NCBI GenBank assembly: GCA_017459345.1
Contig: JAFUDC010000007.1
Span: 1 to 58,087, forward strand
Direction of reading: 5' to 3'
Length of the DNA stretch: 58,087 nt
From: Eubacterium sp.
GTDB lineage: Bacteria; Bacillota; Clostridia; Lachnospirales; Lachnospiraceae
Shown here: one piece after another, positions 1 to 9,064 of the stretch
How positions within the stretch are numbered: position 1 is the first letter of the stretch
How the letters are laid out: each line of letters begins with the position of its first letter
The notes under the pieces: model-generated
Seen by the model: the letters and a program-made list of their open reading frames with translations, nothing else
What the model was told of the DNA's origin: nothing
Databases searched by the model: none
Position numbers and translations under genes: made by a program

Positions 1-31
1 CAGATAATTAAGATCAAGTCAGGAGGTATAT

Positions 32-625
32 ATGGCTAAGGATAATAAAAAAGCCCCCAAAGAAGCAAAGGGAAGGAAGAATGGTGTCATGAAGGAGCTG
101 ATTGGAGATATCATCTACATTGCCGTCATCTGTCTGGTGGTATTCCTGATCTTGCATTATGTGGGACAGCGGACAGAGGTTAACGGGGATTCCATGGATA
201 CCACCCTGGCCGACGGTGAGAGTCTGATCATGGATAAGATATCCTACCGATTCCATGATCCGGAACGGTTTGACATCGTCATCTTCCCCGGACCGGAGGA
301 GGACGGGGAGAATCCCTACTTTATCAAGAGGGTCATCGGGCTTCCCGGGGAGACCGTCCAGATTATTGATGGTAAGGTATATATAGACGATGAGGAGCTA
401 ACCACGGATATCTATGGGATCACAGATTATATCGAGTTTGCCGGTATAGCAGAAAGTCCTCTTACACTGGGTGAGGATGAGTATTTCTGTCTGGGCGATA
501 ACCGGCCTGTAAGCTATGACAGCCGCTATGAGGAAGTGGGTCCGGTCAGCCGGTCGGAGTTTATCGGTAAGATCTGGATCCGGATCTGGCCGTTAAACCG
601 GTTAGGTAATGTGGATAAACGGTAG
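32..625 (+). CDS. lepB: Signal peptidase I (type I leader peptidase)
   Basis: This 197-residue protein would cleave signal peptides from exported proteins at the outer face of the membrane. A charged N-terminus (residues 1-22) is followed by one membrane anchor (about 24-44). The catalytic serine sits in NGDSM (Ser54) and the general-base lysine in FIKRVIGLPGE (Lys99), the S26A dyad. The late box reads LGDNRPVSYDSR, slightly different from the usual LGDNRxxSxDSR. The start is fixed by AGGAGGT eight bases upstream. It is the first gene seen of an operon that continues into rnhB; its promoter lies outside the window. Confidence 0.95.
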   Translation: MAKDNKKAPKEAKGRKNGVMKELIGDIIYIAVICLVVFLILHYVGQRTEVNGDSMDTTLADGESLIMDKISYRFHDPERFDIVIFPGPEEDGENPYFIKRVIGLPGETVQIIDGKVYIDDEELTTDIYGITDYIEFAGIAESPLTLGEDEYFCLGDNRPVSYDSRYEEVGPVSRSEFIGKIWIRIWPLNRLGNVDKR

Positions 626-670
626 CTTTTGGTAAAATTCGATCAGGCAGGCTGATAGGGGATAGGAATA

Positions 671-1435
671 TTGGATAAGAAAAAAAGTATCGCTGCAATA
701 CGTGAGGAGCTTCATCAGCTCACAAGTGATCAGCTGGAAGCATTCATGGCTGCTCACGGGACTGATGAGCGGGCAGGAGTTAAAAAGCTGGTGGCTTCTG
801 CAAAAAAGCAGCTGGAGAATTACAGAAAAGAGCTCAACCGCATCGAGGAAATCCGCTATTACGAGAATACATACGCCGGTTACGGTGCCATCTGCGGTAT
901 TGATGAGGTGGGAAGGGGTCCCCTGGCAGGACCCGTGGTTGCCGGCGCGGTGATTCTGCCGCCGGACTGCCGGATCCTTTATATCAATGATTCCAAGAAG
1001 CTTACCGCCGCAAAGAGGGAGGAACTCTATGATCTGATTATGGCGGAGGCGGTGGCAGTGGGTATCGGCCTGGTACCTCAGAATGTGATCGATGAGATCA
1101 ACATCCTGCAGGCAACCTATCAGGCCATGCGGCAGGCCATCGGCAATCTGTCTGTGCAGCCGGATCTTCTTCTGAACGATGCGGTGACCATACCCGGGGT
1201 GGACATTCCCCAGGTGCCGATTATCAAGGGGGATGCCAGGAGTATCTCCATCGGTGCAGCCAGCATAGTCGCCAAGGTCTACAGGGACCGGATGATGGTG
1301 GAGTATGACCGGATGTTTCCCGGCTACGGATTTGCCTCAAACAAGGGATATGGGTCCAGGGAACACATGGAGGCTTTAAAGCGCCTGGGACCCTGTCCCA
1401 TTCATAGAAGAAGTTTTATCAAGGGAATTGTATGA
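671..1435 (+). CDS. rnhB: Ribonuclease HII
   Basis: Ribonuclease HII removes ribonucleotides and RNA primers from RNA-DNA hybrids. The 254-residue protein has the N-terminal helical extension (about residues 1-70) typical of Firmicutes RnhB, then the catalytic core: CGIDEVGRGPLAG carries Asp78 and Glu79, and LLLNDAV and VAKVYRDR supply the later acidic residues. No ATG is available at the right place, so the start is a TTG at 671 behind a weak purine-rich stretch; the length matches the family (about 255). It lies between lepB and yraN, a common Clostridia order; the GTPase gene rbgA (ylqF), often found here in relatives, is absent. Confidence 0.94.
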   Translation: MDKKKSIAAIREELHQLTSDQLEAFMAAHGTDERAGVKKLVASAKKQLENYRKELNRIEEIRYYENTYAGYGAICGIDEVGRGPLAGPVVAGAVILPPDCRILYINDSKKLTAAKREELYDLIMAEAVAVGIGLVPQNVIDEINILQATYQAMRQAIGNLSVQPDLLLNDAVTIPGVDIPQVPIIKGDARSISIGAASIVAKVYRDRMMVEYDRMFPGYGFASNKGYGSREHMEALKRLGPCPIHRRSFIKGIV

Positions 1436-1484
1436 ATCGACAATTTAAATCAGAATATATTATTGTTTGAAGAGGAGTATCAGT

Positions 1485-1850
1485 ATGGATCAGCGCAGAT
1501 CACTGGGCACCAGGGGAGAGCTTGCTGCCGCTGCTTATCTGACAGAGCAGGGCGTCCATATACTGATGAGAAATTATCGATGCCGGATGGGGGAGATTGA
1601 CCTGATCGCAAGAGAGGGGGACTGCCTGCTGGTCATCGAGGTGAAGACACGTTATGCACATAGACAGGGGATTCCGGCAGAGGCTGTGGACTTAAGGAAG
1701 CAGAATAAGATCTGCCGGACCTTTGATTATTTCAGGATGAGGTATCATATCAATGATTCCACTCCGGTACGCTTTGATGTGATCGAGGTAGACCGGAAGC
1801 TGAATTGTCATTGGATAAGGAATGCCTTTGATTATCAGGGGATTATTTGA
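1485..1850 (+). CDS. yraN: YraN family (UPF0102) nuclease-fold protein
   Basis: This 121-residue protein belongs to the UPF0102 family, which has a restriction-endonuclease-like fold and no settled function. Visible signatures are RGELAAAAYL (Glu12), GEIDLIA (Asp39) and VIEVKTR (Glu52, Lys54), together the PD-(D/E)xK pattern. An upstream in-frame TTG at 1467 would add six residues, but the AAGAGGAG sequence at 1470-1477 is correctly spaced for the ATG at 1485, so that start is chosen. It follows rnhB by about 50 bases, the usual neighbour in Firmicutes. Confidence 0.9.
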   Translation: MDQRRSLGTRGELAAAAYLTEQGVHILMRNYRCRMGEIDLIAREGDCLLVIEVKTRYAHRQGIPAEAVDLRKQNKICRTFDYFRMRYHINDSTPVRFDVIEVDRKLNCHWIRNAFDYQGII

Positions 1851-1912
1851 AATTATAGCTTTAGTTTTTATATAAGGAAATAATTTATTTAGATTGAGAT
1901 AAGGGTAGATTA

Positions 1913-2758
1913 ATGGATTGGAAATATGCCGGCAATCATAAATCGACAATAGTAAATGAGAAGGACGGGGTGGTTTTCCTTACATTTCCCAAGCTGGAGG
2001 CGGCAGGAGTCCGGCACGGATTCTCCACCAGGATGGGAGGAGTCAGCAGCGGCCACCTGTCCACCATGAATCTGTCTTTTAACCGGGGGGATGACCCGGA
2101 TAAGGTCTATGAGAATTTCAGGCGGATTGGCCGGGCCATAGGATTTAATCAGGATGACCTGGTATTATCCGCCCAGGAACATCACACCAACATCCGTATC
2201 GTGACAGCTTCTGATAAGGGGGATGGGATCCTTCGTCCCACCATACCGGATGTGGATGGCCTGGCAACAGATGTTCCGGGGGTTCCCCTCTATACCTCCT
2301 ACGCGGACTGTGTTCCCCTGCTTTTTTATGACCCGGAAGGCAAGGTCATTGCCATGGCCCATTCCGGCTGGCGGGGGACGGTGAGCCGTATCGGCGCAAA
2401 GATGGTGGAGACGTTAAAGAGTCATTACGGCTGTCAGCCTTCTGATCTGATTGCCGCCATAGGCCCTTCGATCTGCCAGGCTTGCTATGAAGTCAGCCAG
2501 GACGTGGCTCAGGCATTCAAAGCAGAATTCAGACAAGAGGAGATACCGGAGATTCTTATCGACAAAGGAAATGGTAAGTACCAGCTTGACCTGTGGAAGG
2601 CCAATGAGCTCATATTAACCCAGGCAGGCATCCTTCCCGGGCATCTGGATGTGACGGACCTTTGTACCTGCTGCAACAGCAGCAAGCTCTTTTCCCACCG
2701 GGCCAGTCACGGAAAGAGGGGCAATATGGGCTGCTTTATGGTTCTTAATAAGGAATGA
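1913..2758 (+). CDS. pgeF: Peptidoglycan editing factor / multicopper-oxidase-like laccase-domain protein (YfiH)
   Basis: This 281-residue protein belongs to the YfiH/PgeF family. In Escherichia coli the family member corrects misincorporated amino acids in peptidoglycan precursors, and relatives have purine nucleoside activity. Family marks are RHGFSTRMGGVS (His35), a QEHHTN version of the usual QxH box, TSYADCVPLLFYDP (Cys133), MAHSGWRGT (His150) and IGPSICQACYEV, giving the Cys/His zinc site. It lies in the same operon as yraN and ends three bases before the radical-SAM gene, so translation is probably coupled. Confidence 0.9.
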   Translation: MDWKYAGNHKSTIVNEKDGVVFLTFPKLEAAGVRHGFSTRMGGVSSGHLSTMNLSFNRGDDPDKVYENFRRIGRAIGFNQDDLVLSAQEHHTNIRIVTASDKGDGILRPTIPDVDGLATDVPGVPLYTSYADCVPLLFYDPEGKVIAMAHSGWRGTVSRIGAKMVETLKSHYGCQPSDLIAAIGPSICQACYEVSQDVAQAFKAEFRQEEIPEILIDKGNGKYQLDLWKANELILTQAGILPGHLDVTDLCTCCNSSKLFSHRASHGKRGNMGCFMVLNKE

Positions 2759-2761
2759 CCT

Positions 2762-4099
2762 ATGAAAAAGCATATACACCGGATCGCCGTGGTCGAACCG
2801 GACAGCATCGCCTGGGAGTGCGGGCTGGAGCCGGGGGATGCCATTGTGGCAGTCAATGACCACGAGATCGAGGATATATTTGATTATCAATATTATATCG
2901 AGGAGGAATTCCTTAAGGTATTGGTGCTCACCAAAGACGGAGAAGAGTGCATCCTGGAGATCGAGAAGGATGAAGATGAGGACCTGGGCATATCCTTTGA
3001 GTCCTCTCTGATGGATGATTACCGGTCCTGCAGCAACCGCTGCGTCTTCTGCTTTATAGACCAGATGCCTCCGGGCATGCGGGAGACACTCTATTTTAAG
3101 GATGACGATTCGCGCCTGTCCTTTTTGCAGGGCAATTACATCACCCTGACCAACATGTCTTATAAGGACATAGACCGGATCATCCGCTACCATCTGGCTC
3201 CCATCAACATCTCCGTCCATACCACCAACCCTGACCTGCGCTGTCAGATGCTCCACAACCGCTTTGCCGGAGATATACTGGAGAAGATCCGCCGCTTCTA
3301 TGAGGCGGAGATCCCCATGAACTCTCAGATTGTCCTTTGTAAAGGAATCAATGACGGGGAGGAGCTTGACCGGACCATCCGCGACCTGGGGGAGATGCTT
3401 CCCTATATGGAAAGCCTGTCAGTGGTGCCGGTCGGCCTGACCCGTTTCAGGGAGGGACTTGCCCAGCTTGACCCATTCTCCAGGGAGGATGCCGGCCTGG
3501 TCCTGGACCAGATTCACCGCTGGCAGGACTATTTCCGGAAAATGTATGGAAGATCTTTTGTCCATGCAAGTGACGAATGGTTTATCCTGGCAGGCCGGGA
3601 TTTCCCACCGGAGGACTACTATGAAGGCTACGGCCAGCTGGAAAACGGGGTCGGCATGATGCGGCTGCTGATCGAGGAAGTAAGAGAGAGACTTGCTGAC
3701 CTGGCAGAGAGTCAGGGAACTGGTGAGCCTGTAGGAAAGGATAAGCGGATTGTCTCCATCGCCACAGGCAAGCTGGCCTATCCCACCATCTGCATGCTGA
3801 CCCGGGAGATTGAAGACCAGTTTGATCAGATAAGAGTTAAGGTCTACTGTATAGAGAATCATTTCTTTGGACCCATGATTACCGTGACCGGCCTGCTGAC
3901 CGGACAGGATATTATCTCCCAGCTTAAAGGCCGCAAGCTGGGGGAGGAGCTCCTCCTTCCCTGCAATGTACTTAAAGCAGATGAAGATCTTTTCCTGGAT
4001 GATGTCACCCTTGGGGAGATGGAGGAAGCTTTACAAGTTCCCGTAAATATTATACAATCAGAGGGAGCAGACCTTGTGAACCGGGTATTAGGTTTATAA
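2762..4099 (+). CDS. PDZ / radical SAM / DUF512 protein
   Basis: A 445-residue protein with a PDZ-like N-terminus (about 1-70; WECGLEPGDAIVAVND), a cysteine cluster CSNRCVFC (Cys90, Cys94, Cys97) of the radical-SAM type for a [4Fe-4S] cluster, and a C-terminal DUF512 region. The family is widespread in Clostridia and almost always sits next to der, as here (37 bases to the der reading frame), but its reaction is not known. The spacing of the three cysteines (CxxxCxxC) and the following FIDQMPPGMR are typical of the family. The neighbourhood suggests a role connected with ribosome assembly, but that is inference only. Confidence 0.9.
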   Translation: MKKHIHRIAVVEPDSIAWECGLEPGDAIVAVNDHEIEDIFDYQYYIEEEFLKVLVLTKDGEECILEIEKDEDEDLGISFESSLMDDYRSCSNRCVFCFIDQMPPGMRETLYFKDDDSRLSFLQGNYITLTNMSYKDIDRIIRYHLAPINISVHTTNPDLRCQMLHNRFAGDILEKIRRFYEAEIPMNSQIVLCKGINDGEELDRTIRDLGEMLPYMESLSVVPVGLTRFREGLAQLDPFSREDAGLVLDQIHRWQDYFRKMYGRSFVHASDEWFILAGRDFPPEDYYEGYGQLENGVGMMRLLIEEVRERLADLAESQGTGEPVGKDKRIVSIATGKLAYPTICMLTREIEDQFDQIRVKVYCIENHFFGPMITVTGLLTGQDIISQLKGRKLGEELLLPCNVLKADEDLFLDDVTLGEMEEALQVPVNIIQSEGADLVNRVLGL

Positions 4100-4148
4100 G
4101 CTGAGCGATTCTTGAATTAATCTATGAAATATTGATATGGAGGAAAAC

Positions 4149-5474
4149 ATGAGCAGACCAGTTGTTGCAGTAGTAGGACGGCCCAACGTTGGAAAGTCTA
4201 CATTATTTAATACTCTGGCCGGGAGCAGGATATCCATCGTGGAGGATACCCCGGGTGTAACCAGAGACCGGATCTACGCAGATGTGACATGGCTCAATTA
4301 TCAGTTTACTCTGGTGGATACCGGCGGAATTGAGCCGGATAGTGATGATATCATCCTGTCCCGCATGAGGGAACAGGCGGAAACCGCCATCACCACCGCC
4401 GATGTCATTCTCTTTCTTACCGATGTAAGGCAGGGACTGACTGATGCGGATTTTAAGGTGGCAGATATGCTCAGAAGGTCCAGAAGACCGGTCCTTCTGA
4501 TCGTCAATAAGGTGGATAATTTTGACAAGTTCATGCCCGATGTGTATGAGTTCTATAATCTGGGTCTGGGAGACCCCATTCCCATATCGGCAGCCGGCAA
4601 GCTGGGAATAGGAGATATGCTGGATCAGGTTGTGGACCAGTTTAACCCGGAAGACCTGGTGGAAGAGGAGGATGACCGGCCCAAGATTGCCGTGATCGGC
4701 AAGCCCAATGCAGGCAAGTCCTCTATCATCAACAAGCTTCTAGGCGAGGAGAGGGTAATCGTATCCCCCATCGCCGGAACCACCCGGGATGCCATCGATA
4801 CCACCGTAAAGAGAAACGGGCAGGAATATGTCTTTATCGATACAGCCGGACTCCGGCGCAAGAGCAAGGTCAAGGAGGAGCTGGAACGCTACAGCATTAT
4901 CCGGACCGTAACTGCGGTGGAACGCTGTGATGTGGCCGTTTTGATCATCGATGCCACAGAAGGGGTGACCGAGCAGGATGCCAAGATTGCCGGAATTGCC
5001 CATGAGAGAGGCAAGGGAGTGATCATTGCGGTGAATAAATGGGATCTGATTGAGAAGGATAACTCCACTGTCCAGGAGTTTACCAGAGATATCCGGTCGA
5101 AATTATCTTACATGCCCTATGCAGAGATGATCTTTCTGTCGGCAAAGACCGGGCAGAGACTGCCTAAGCTCTTTGATATGATTGATGCGGTGATCGAGAA
5201 CTGCGCCCTTCGGGTTCAGACCGGTGTATTGAATGAGATCCTCACCGAGGCCATGGCCATGAAGCAGCCGCCGTCGGATAAAGGGAAGCGCCTCAGGATA
5301 TACTATATCACCCAGGTGTCGGTGAAACCGCCCACCTTTGTCATGTTTATCAACGATAAGAAACTGACACATTTTTCCTATACGAGATATCTGGAGAATC
5401 AGATTCGAAGCACATTTGGCTTCCGGGGTACACCCATCCGGTTTATCTACCGGGAGAGAAAGGAGAATTCATGA
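4149..5474 (+). CDS. der: Ribosome-assembly GTPase Der (EngA)
   Basis: Der is an essential double GTPase in 50S subunit maturation. Two G domains are visible: the first with GRPNVGKS (residues 10-17) and DTGG, the second with GKPNAGKSS, DTAG and NKWD, followed by a KH-like C-terminal domain ending in IRFIYRERKENS. The reading frame is open from an ATG at 4137, but the GGAGG at 4139-4143 lies inside that extension and is properly spaced for the ATG at 4149, which also gives the usual length (441 residues). The stop codon overlaps the plsY start (ATGA), indicating coupled translation. Confidence 0.96.
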   Translation: MSRPVVAVVGRPNVGKSTLFNTLAGSRISIVEDTPGVTRDRIYADVTWLNYQFTLVDTGGIEPDSDDIILSRMREQAETAITTADVILFLTDVRQGLTDADFKVADMLRRSRRPVLLIVNKVDNFDKFMPDVYEFYNLGLGDPIPISAAGKLGIGDMLDQVVDQFNPEDLVEEEDDRPKIAVIGKPNAGKSSIINKLLGEERVIVSPIAGTTRDAIDTTVKRNGQEYVFIDTAGLRRKSKVKEELERYSIIRTVTAVERCDVAVLIIDATEGVTEQDAKIAGIAHERGKGVIIAVNKWDLIEKDNSTVQEFTRDIRSKLSYMPYAEMIFLSAKTGQRLPKLFDMIDAVIENCALRVQTGVLNEILTEAMAMKQPPSDKGKRLRIYYITQVSVKPPTFVMFINDKKLTHFSYTRYLENQIRSTFGFRGTPIRFIYRERKENS

Positions 5475-6115
5475 ATTCTTTAATTCCATTGATCATCATC
5501 CTTCTTATTGTCGGCTACCTTTGCGGATGCCTGGCCAGCGGCTATCTGGTGGGCAAGTCCCAGGGCATTGATATCCGGGACTACGGCAGCGGCAATGCCG
5601 GAACAACCAATGTTCTCAGAGTGCTGGGCAAGTCCAAGGCCCTGATCACTTTTCTGGGGGACGCCTTAAAGGGCTTCATCCCTGTACTTCTGATGAAATA
5701 TGTGATCGGCCCCAGACTGGGTCTGCCGGAAAACACGACCCAGCTTTTAAGCCTTCTTCTTGGCTTTGCCGTGGTGATGGGACATGATTATCCCTTCTAT
5801 CTCCACTTTAAGGGGGGAAAGGGCATCGCCACCACAGCGGCCATTATGACTGCCTTTGACTGGCGCTTCGGGCTGATTTCTTTTATCATCTTTGCAGTGA
5901 TCGTATCCATAACCAGATATGTATCCCTGGGATCCTGTCTCTTATCCGCTGCCCTGGTGATTGAATTCGCCATCTTCTATCCGGGCAGGTGGGACCTGAT
6001 CGGAATGGCAGCCCTGTACGCCTTCTTTGCCATCTACCGCCACAGGGCCAATATCAGGCGGCTGCTGAACGGAACGGAAAGCAAGCTGGGGCAGAAGGTG
6101 GATGTGAATAAATAA
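5471..6115 (+). CDS. plsY: Glycerol-3-phosphate acyltransferase PlsY
   Basis: PlsY transfers acyl groups from acyl-phosphate to glycerol-3-phosphate, the first step of phospholipid synthesis, in the membrane. The 214-residue protein is hydrophobic throughout with about five to six membrane segments and carries the family motifs GSGNAGTTNVLRVLG (about 37-51), GHDYPFYLHFKGGKGIATT and a late HRANIRRLLNG box. It overlaps der by four bases and is the last gene of the operon; a strong hairpin follows the stop directly. The glycerol-3-phosphate dehydrogenase gpsA that often follows plsY is not present here. Confidence 0.95.
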   Translation: MNSLIPLIIILLIVGYLCGCLASGYLVGKSQGIDIRDYGSGNAGTTNVLRVLGKSKALITFLGDALKGFIPVLLMKYVIGPRLGLPENTTQLLSLLLGFAVVMGHDYPFYLHFKGGKGIATTAAIMTAFDWRFGLISFIIFAVIVSITRYVSLGSCLLSAALVIEFAIFYPGRWDLIGMAALYAFFAIYRHRANIRRLLNGTESKLGQKVDVNK

Positions 6116-6141
6116 AAAAAGGACCGGAAGGTCCTTTTTTT
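6114..6141. terminator. Bidirectional terminator between plsY and the ABC-F gene
   Basis: GGACC (6121-6125), loop GGAA, GGTCC (6130-6134), flanked by A7 on the left and T7 on the right, so it works as an intrinsic terminator for both converging genes. Confidence 0.92.
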
Positions 6142-8062
6142 ATTCAGCCAGCTCTTCCCATTTCTCATAGAGAGGGAGGAGAGCAGCTTCATTTTCTTCA
6201 TATTTCTGCGAGAGTTCCATCAGCCTTTCCGGGTCGGATGCCACTTCCGGCTGGTTCATCAGTTCCCTGATTTCTTCGTTCTCTTCTTCCAGGCGGGAGA
6301 TTTCATGCTCCGTCTTCTTTAAGTCATTCGCCCGCTTGCGCTCCTTTGCCGCTTCTTCCCGGGCCTTTTTCCAGTCTTCTTTTGAGGCGGTTTTCTGGGC
6401 TGCCTGCTCGATTACGGACCTGTCGGCCACGGAGTCGCTGTCTGCTGTGACATTGCCAGCTTCCTTCTGCTCCAGATAATAGTTATAGTTTCCTTTGTAG
6501 TTGACGATCCCCTCAGGGGAGAGGTCCAGGATCCGGGTGGCAGTCTGGTTGATGAAATAGCGGTCATGGGAGACATAGAGGACAGTGCCCTCGTAGTCAT
6601 TGATGGCATCCTCCAGGATCTCTCTGGACAGGATGTCCAGGTGGTTGGTGGGCTCATCGAGAATGAGGAAGTTGGCATTACTTAGCATGAGCTTGGCCAG
6701 GGAGACCCGGCCTTTTTCTCCACCGCTTAAGTGACCAATCTTCTCAAAGACCCGGTCTCCGGTAAAGAGGAAGGCGGCCAGCACATTGCGGATCCGGGTG
6801 TTTGTCAGCCTCGGATAGGCATCGGAGATCTCGTCAAAGATGGTGTTTTCATCATTAAGTACATGCTGTTCCTGATCATAGTAGCCGATGGAGACCTTGG
6901 CTCCGTACTGAATTCTGCCGCTGTCCCCCCGGAGGTAGCGGTTGATGATCTTTAACAGGGTGGTCTTGCCGGTACCGTTGGCCCCCACCAAACCGACCAC
7001 CTCGCCCCGGCGGATCTGGAGATTCAGATTGCGGAAGAGGTGCTTGTCGCCGAAGGATTTGGACAGGCCTTCTATGGTCAGGACATCATTGCCGCTGATG
7101 ATTTCCGGCTCTAAGGCAATACGCATCCGGCTGTTCAGTTCTACCGGCTTTTCCACCAGCTTGATCTTGTCCAGCATCTTTTCCCGGCTCTCCGCCCTCT
7201 TGATGGACTTCTCCCGGTTGAAGGACTTGAGCTTGGCGATGACCTCCTGCTGGTGGGCAATCTCCTGCTGCTGATTTAAGTACTGTTTCAGCTGAGCATC
7301 GCGCTGGGCCTTTTTCTTCTGAGCAAACTGGCTGTAGTTCCCGGTATAAACCTGGCTGTCCCCATTCTCAATCTCGATCACCTTGGAAACCACACGGTCG
7401 AGGAAGTAGCGGTCATGGGATACAATAAGGACAGCTCCCCTGTAGCCGGACAGGAATCCTTCCAGCCAGCGGATAGCCTCCACATCCAGGTGGTTAGTGG
7501 GCTCATCCAGCAGGATGATATCGGGCTGGGTTAGGAGGATCCGGCTTAAGGCGACCCTGGTCTTCTGACCGCCGGAGAGGGTATGGATAGGAATACTGTA
7601 CTCCGCATCGGTAAAGCCCAGCCCTTTGAGGACGCCGTTAATCTGGCTGCGCCAGGCATAGCCATCCCTCTTTTCGAATTCTTCGGTGAGCCGGGAGTAC
7701 TCGCTCATGGCCTGGGTCAGCCTTTCCCCGGTCAGCCGGCTGATTTCCTTCTCCAGGCGGCGGATATCCTCCTCCATCTGGATGGTAGTCTTCATAGCAT
7801 CGACCATCTCCTCGTAGATGGTTCTTCTGGACTGGACGTCAATTACCTGGGACAGGTAACCCAGGCTGGTTCCCTTGCCGAAAACAACCTCCCCGCTGTC
7901 CGCCTCATATTCGCCGGTGATGATCCTTAACAGGGTGGTCTTGCCGGCACCGTTAATCCCGATCAGGGCAGCTTTTTCATGTTCGTTTATTAAAAAATTA
8001 ACATTATGTAAAATATTATCGCTTCCGAAAGATTTTGATACTTTCTGACAGGCTAAAATCAT
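6140..8062 (-). CDS. ABC-F family ATPase (YdiF/Uup-like)
   Basis: A soluble 640-residue protein with two ATP-binding cassettes and no membrane segment, the ABC-F layout. Cassette 1 has GINGAGKTT (35-43), LSGGQKTRVALSRILL and LLDEPTNHLD; cassette 2 has GANGTGKTT, LSGGEKGRVSLAKLML and LILDEPTNHLD. A linker rich in Lys/Arg lies between them, and the C-terminus is a charged coiled coil. ABC-F proteins act on the ribosome in translation or antibiotic protection; the layout here resembles Bacillus YdiF, and nothing visible marks it as a resistance factor. The frame opens at 8095, but the ATG at 8062 has a GGAG about nine bases upstream and begins with the typical MILACQKVSKSF. Confidence 0.9.
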   Translation of the reverse strand: MILACQKVSKSFGSDNILHNVNFLINEHEKAALIGINGAGKTTLLRIITGEYEADSGEVVFGKGTSLGYLSQVIDVQSRRTIYEEMVDAMKTTIQMEEDIRRLEKEISRLTGERLTQAMSEYSRLTEEFEKRDGYAWRSQINGVLKGLGFTDAEYSIPIHTLSGGQKTRVALSRILLTQPDIILLDEPTNHLDVEAIRWLEGFLSGYRGAVLIVSHDRYFLDRVVSKVIEIENGDSQVYTGNYSQFAQKKKAQRDAQLKQYLNQQQEIAHQQEVIAKLKSFNREKSIKRAESREKMLDKIKLVEKPVELNSRMRIALEPEIISGNDVLTIEGLSKSFGDKHLFRNLNLQIRRGEVVGLVGANGTGKTTLLKIINRYLRGDSGRIQYGAKVSIGYYDQEQHVLNDENTIFDEISDAYPRLTNTRIRNVLAAFLFTGDRVFEKIGHLSGGEKGRVSLAKLMLSNANFLILDEPTNHLDILSREILEDAINDYEGTVLYVSHDRYFINQTATRILDLSPEGIVNYKGNYNYYLEQKEAGNVTADSDSVADRSVIEQAAQKTASKEDWKKAREEAAKERKRANDLKKTEHEISRLEEENEEIRELMNQPEVASDPERLMELSQKYEENEAALLPLYEKWEELAE

Positions 8063-8144
8063 AATAAAGCTCCATTTCTGTTGACATTTCGGCAACGGCT
8101 GTATTTTACCATGAAAGGGAACACAAGTAAATATAAAATGTCAT

Positions 8145-8162
8145 TTGACAATTTATTAACCT
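8145..8162. promoter_or_regulatory. Rex-like operator overlapping the rex promoter
   Basis: The 18 bases TTGACAATTTATTAACCT fit the clostridial Rex box TTGTTAA-N4-TTAACAA at 10 of 14 fixed positions and cover the -35 hexamer and half of the spacer. This is where an autorepressor would block RNA polymerase. The call is by eye. Confidence 0.6.
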
Positions 8163-8173
8163 TTGTATATAAT
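8145..8173 (+). promoter_or_regulatory. rex promoter, sigma-A consensus
   Basis: TTGACA (8145-8150), 17-base spacer, TATAAT (8168-8173): a perfect match to both hexamers. It directs transcription into rex with a leader of about 50 bases. Confidence 0.9.
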
Positions 8174-8229
8174 TAATAATAATATACATTTGATTTGTTT
8201 GTATATTTTTTTTGTTAAGGGAGGTTTAT

Positions 8230-8895
8230 ATGGCAGACTTGAATGGAAAAGAAAAGATGGTGAATGAAAAAGTGATTTCTCCAGCTGTGATTAAGAGGCT
8301 GCCCAGGTATTATAGATATCTTGGAGATTTACTTAGGAATGATGTTGTGCGTATCTCTTCCAAGGAACTGAGTGAGAAGATGAATGTGACCGCATCCCAG
8401 ATCCGTCAGGATCTGAATAATTTCGGCGGCTTCGGCCAGCAGGGATATGGATATAATGTGGAGTATCTCTATAACGAGATGGGCAAGATACTGGGACTGA
8501 ACAAGCAGAATAATATCATCATTCTCGGCGCCGGTAATCTTGGTCAGGCTATTGCCAATAATTCGGATTTTGACCATAACGGGTTCCATATTATCGGGCT
8601 CTTTGATGTGAATCCCAAGCTGATCGGCATGACGGTCAAGGGAGTGGAGGTTTATGATATCGACATGCTGGCTGACTTTATAGCAAGCCATGATGTGAAG
8701 ATAGCCGCCCTGACGCTGCCTAAGAGCAAGGCACCTAAGGTAGCCAAGGATCTGGCTGACCTTGGAGTCAAGGCCATCTGGAACTTCGCTCCGGTGGATT
8801 TGAGTCTTCCCGATGACGTGATCATTGAGAATGTCCATCTGTCAGAGAGTATCATGACCTTATCCTACAGGATCCACAGCAGAGAGCAGGAATAA
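8230..8895 (+). CDS. rex: Redox-sensing transcriptional repressor Rex
   Basis: Rex represses fermentation and respiration genes when the NADH/NAD+ ratio is low. The 221-residue protein has an N-terminal winged helix (about 15-80; SSKELSEKMNVTASQIRQDL, FGGFGQQGYGY) and a Rossmann NADH domain with ILGAGNLGQAI (about 98-108). An in-frame TTG at 8212 would add six residues, but AAGGGAGGT at 8217-8225 is spaced for the ATG at 8230. The gene is alone in its unit, behind a consensus promoter with a putative Rex box, and is followed by a long hairpin. Confidence 0.95.
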   Translation: MADLNGKEKMVNEKVISPAVIKRLPRYYRYLGDLLRNDVVRISSKELSEKMNVTASQIRQDLNNFGGFGQQGYGYNVEYLYNEMGKILGLNKQNNIIILGAGNLGQAIANNSDFDHNGFHIIGLFDVNPKLIGMTVKGVEVYDIDMLADFIASHDVKIAALTLPKSKAPKVAKDLADLGVKAIWNFAPVDLSLPDDVIIENVHLSESIMTLSYRIHSREQE

Positions 8896-8990
8896 TTCCC
8901 GGCTGACCCCAGGTAATTATTTATGCTGTATGAGAGTGCATCCGGATTAGTAAGAGAAATATATCACAACAAAAAGTACGAAACAGACCG

Positions 8991-9036
8991 GGAGCTCAAC
9001 CAGAGGAACATCAGGTACGGAGGTTGAGCTCCTTTT
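8991..9036 (+). terminator. Terminator after rex
   Basis: An 11-bp perfect stem, GGAGCTCAACC (8991-9001) with GGTTGAGCTCC (9022-9032), a 20-base loop and TTTT after the stem. The loop is large and the T-run short, so termination may be partial. Confidence 0.65.
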
Positions 9037-9064
9037 ACGATGGTATAAAGAGGTGTAGAAGTAT

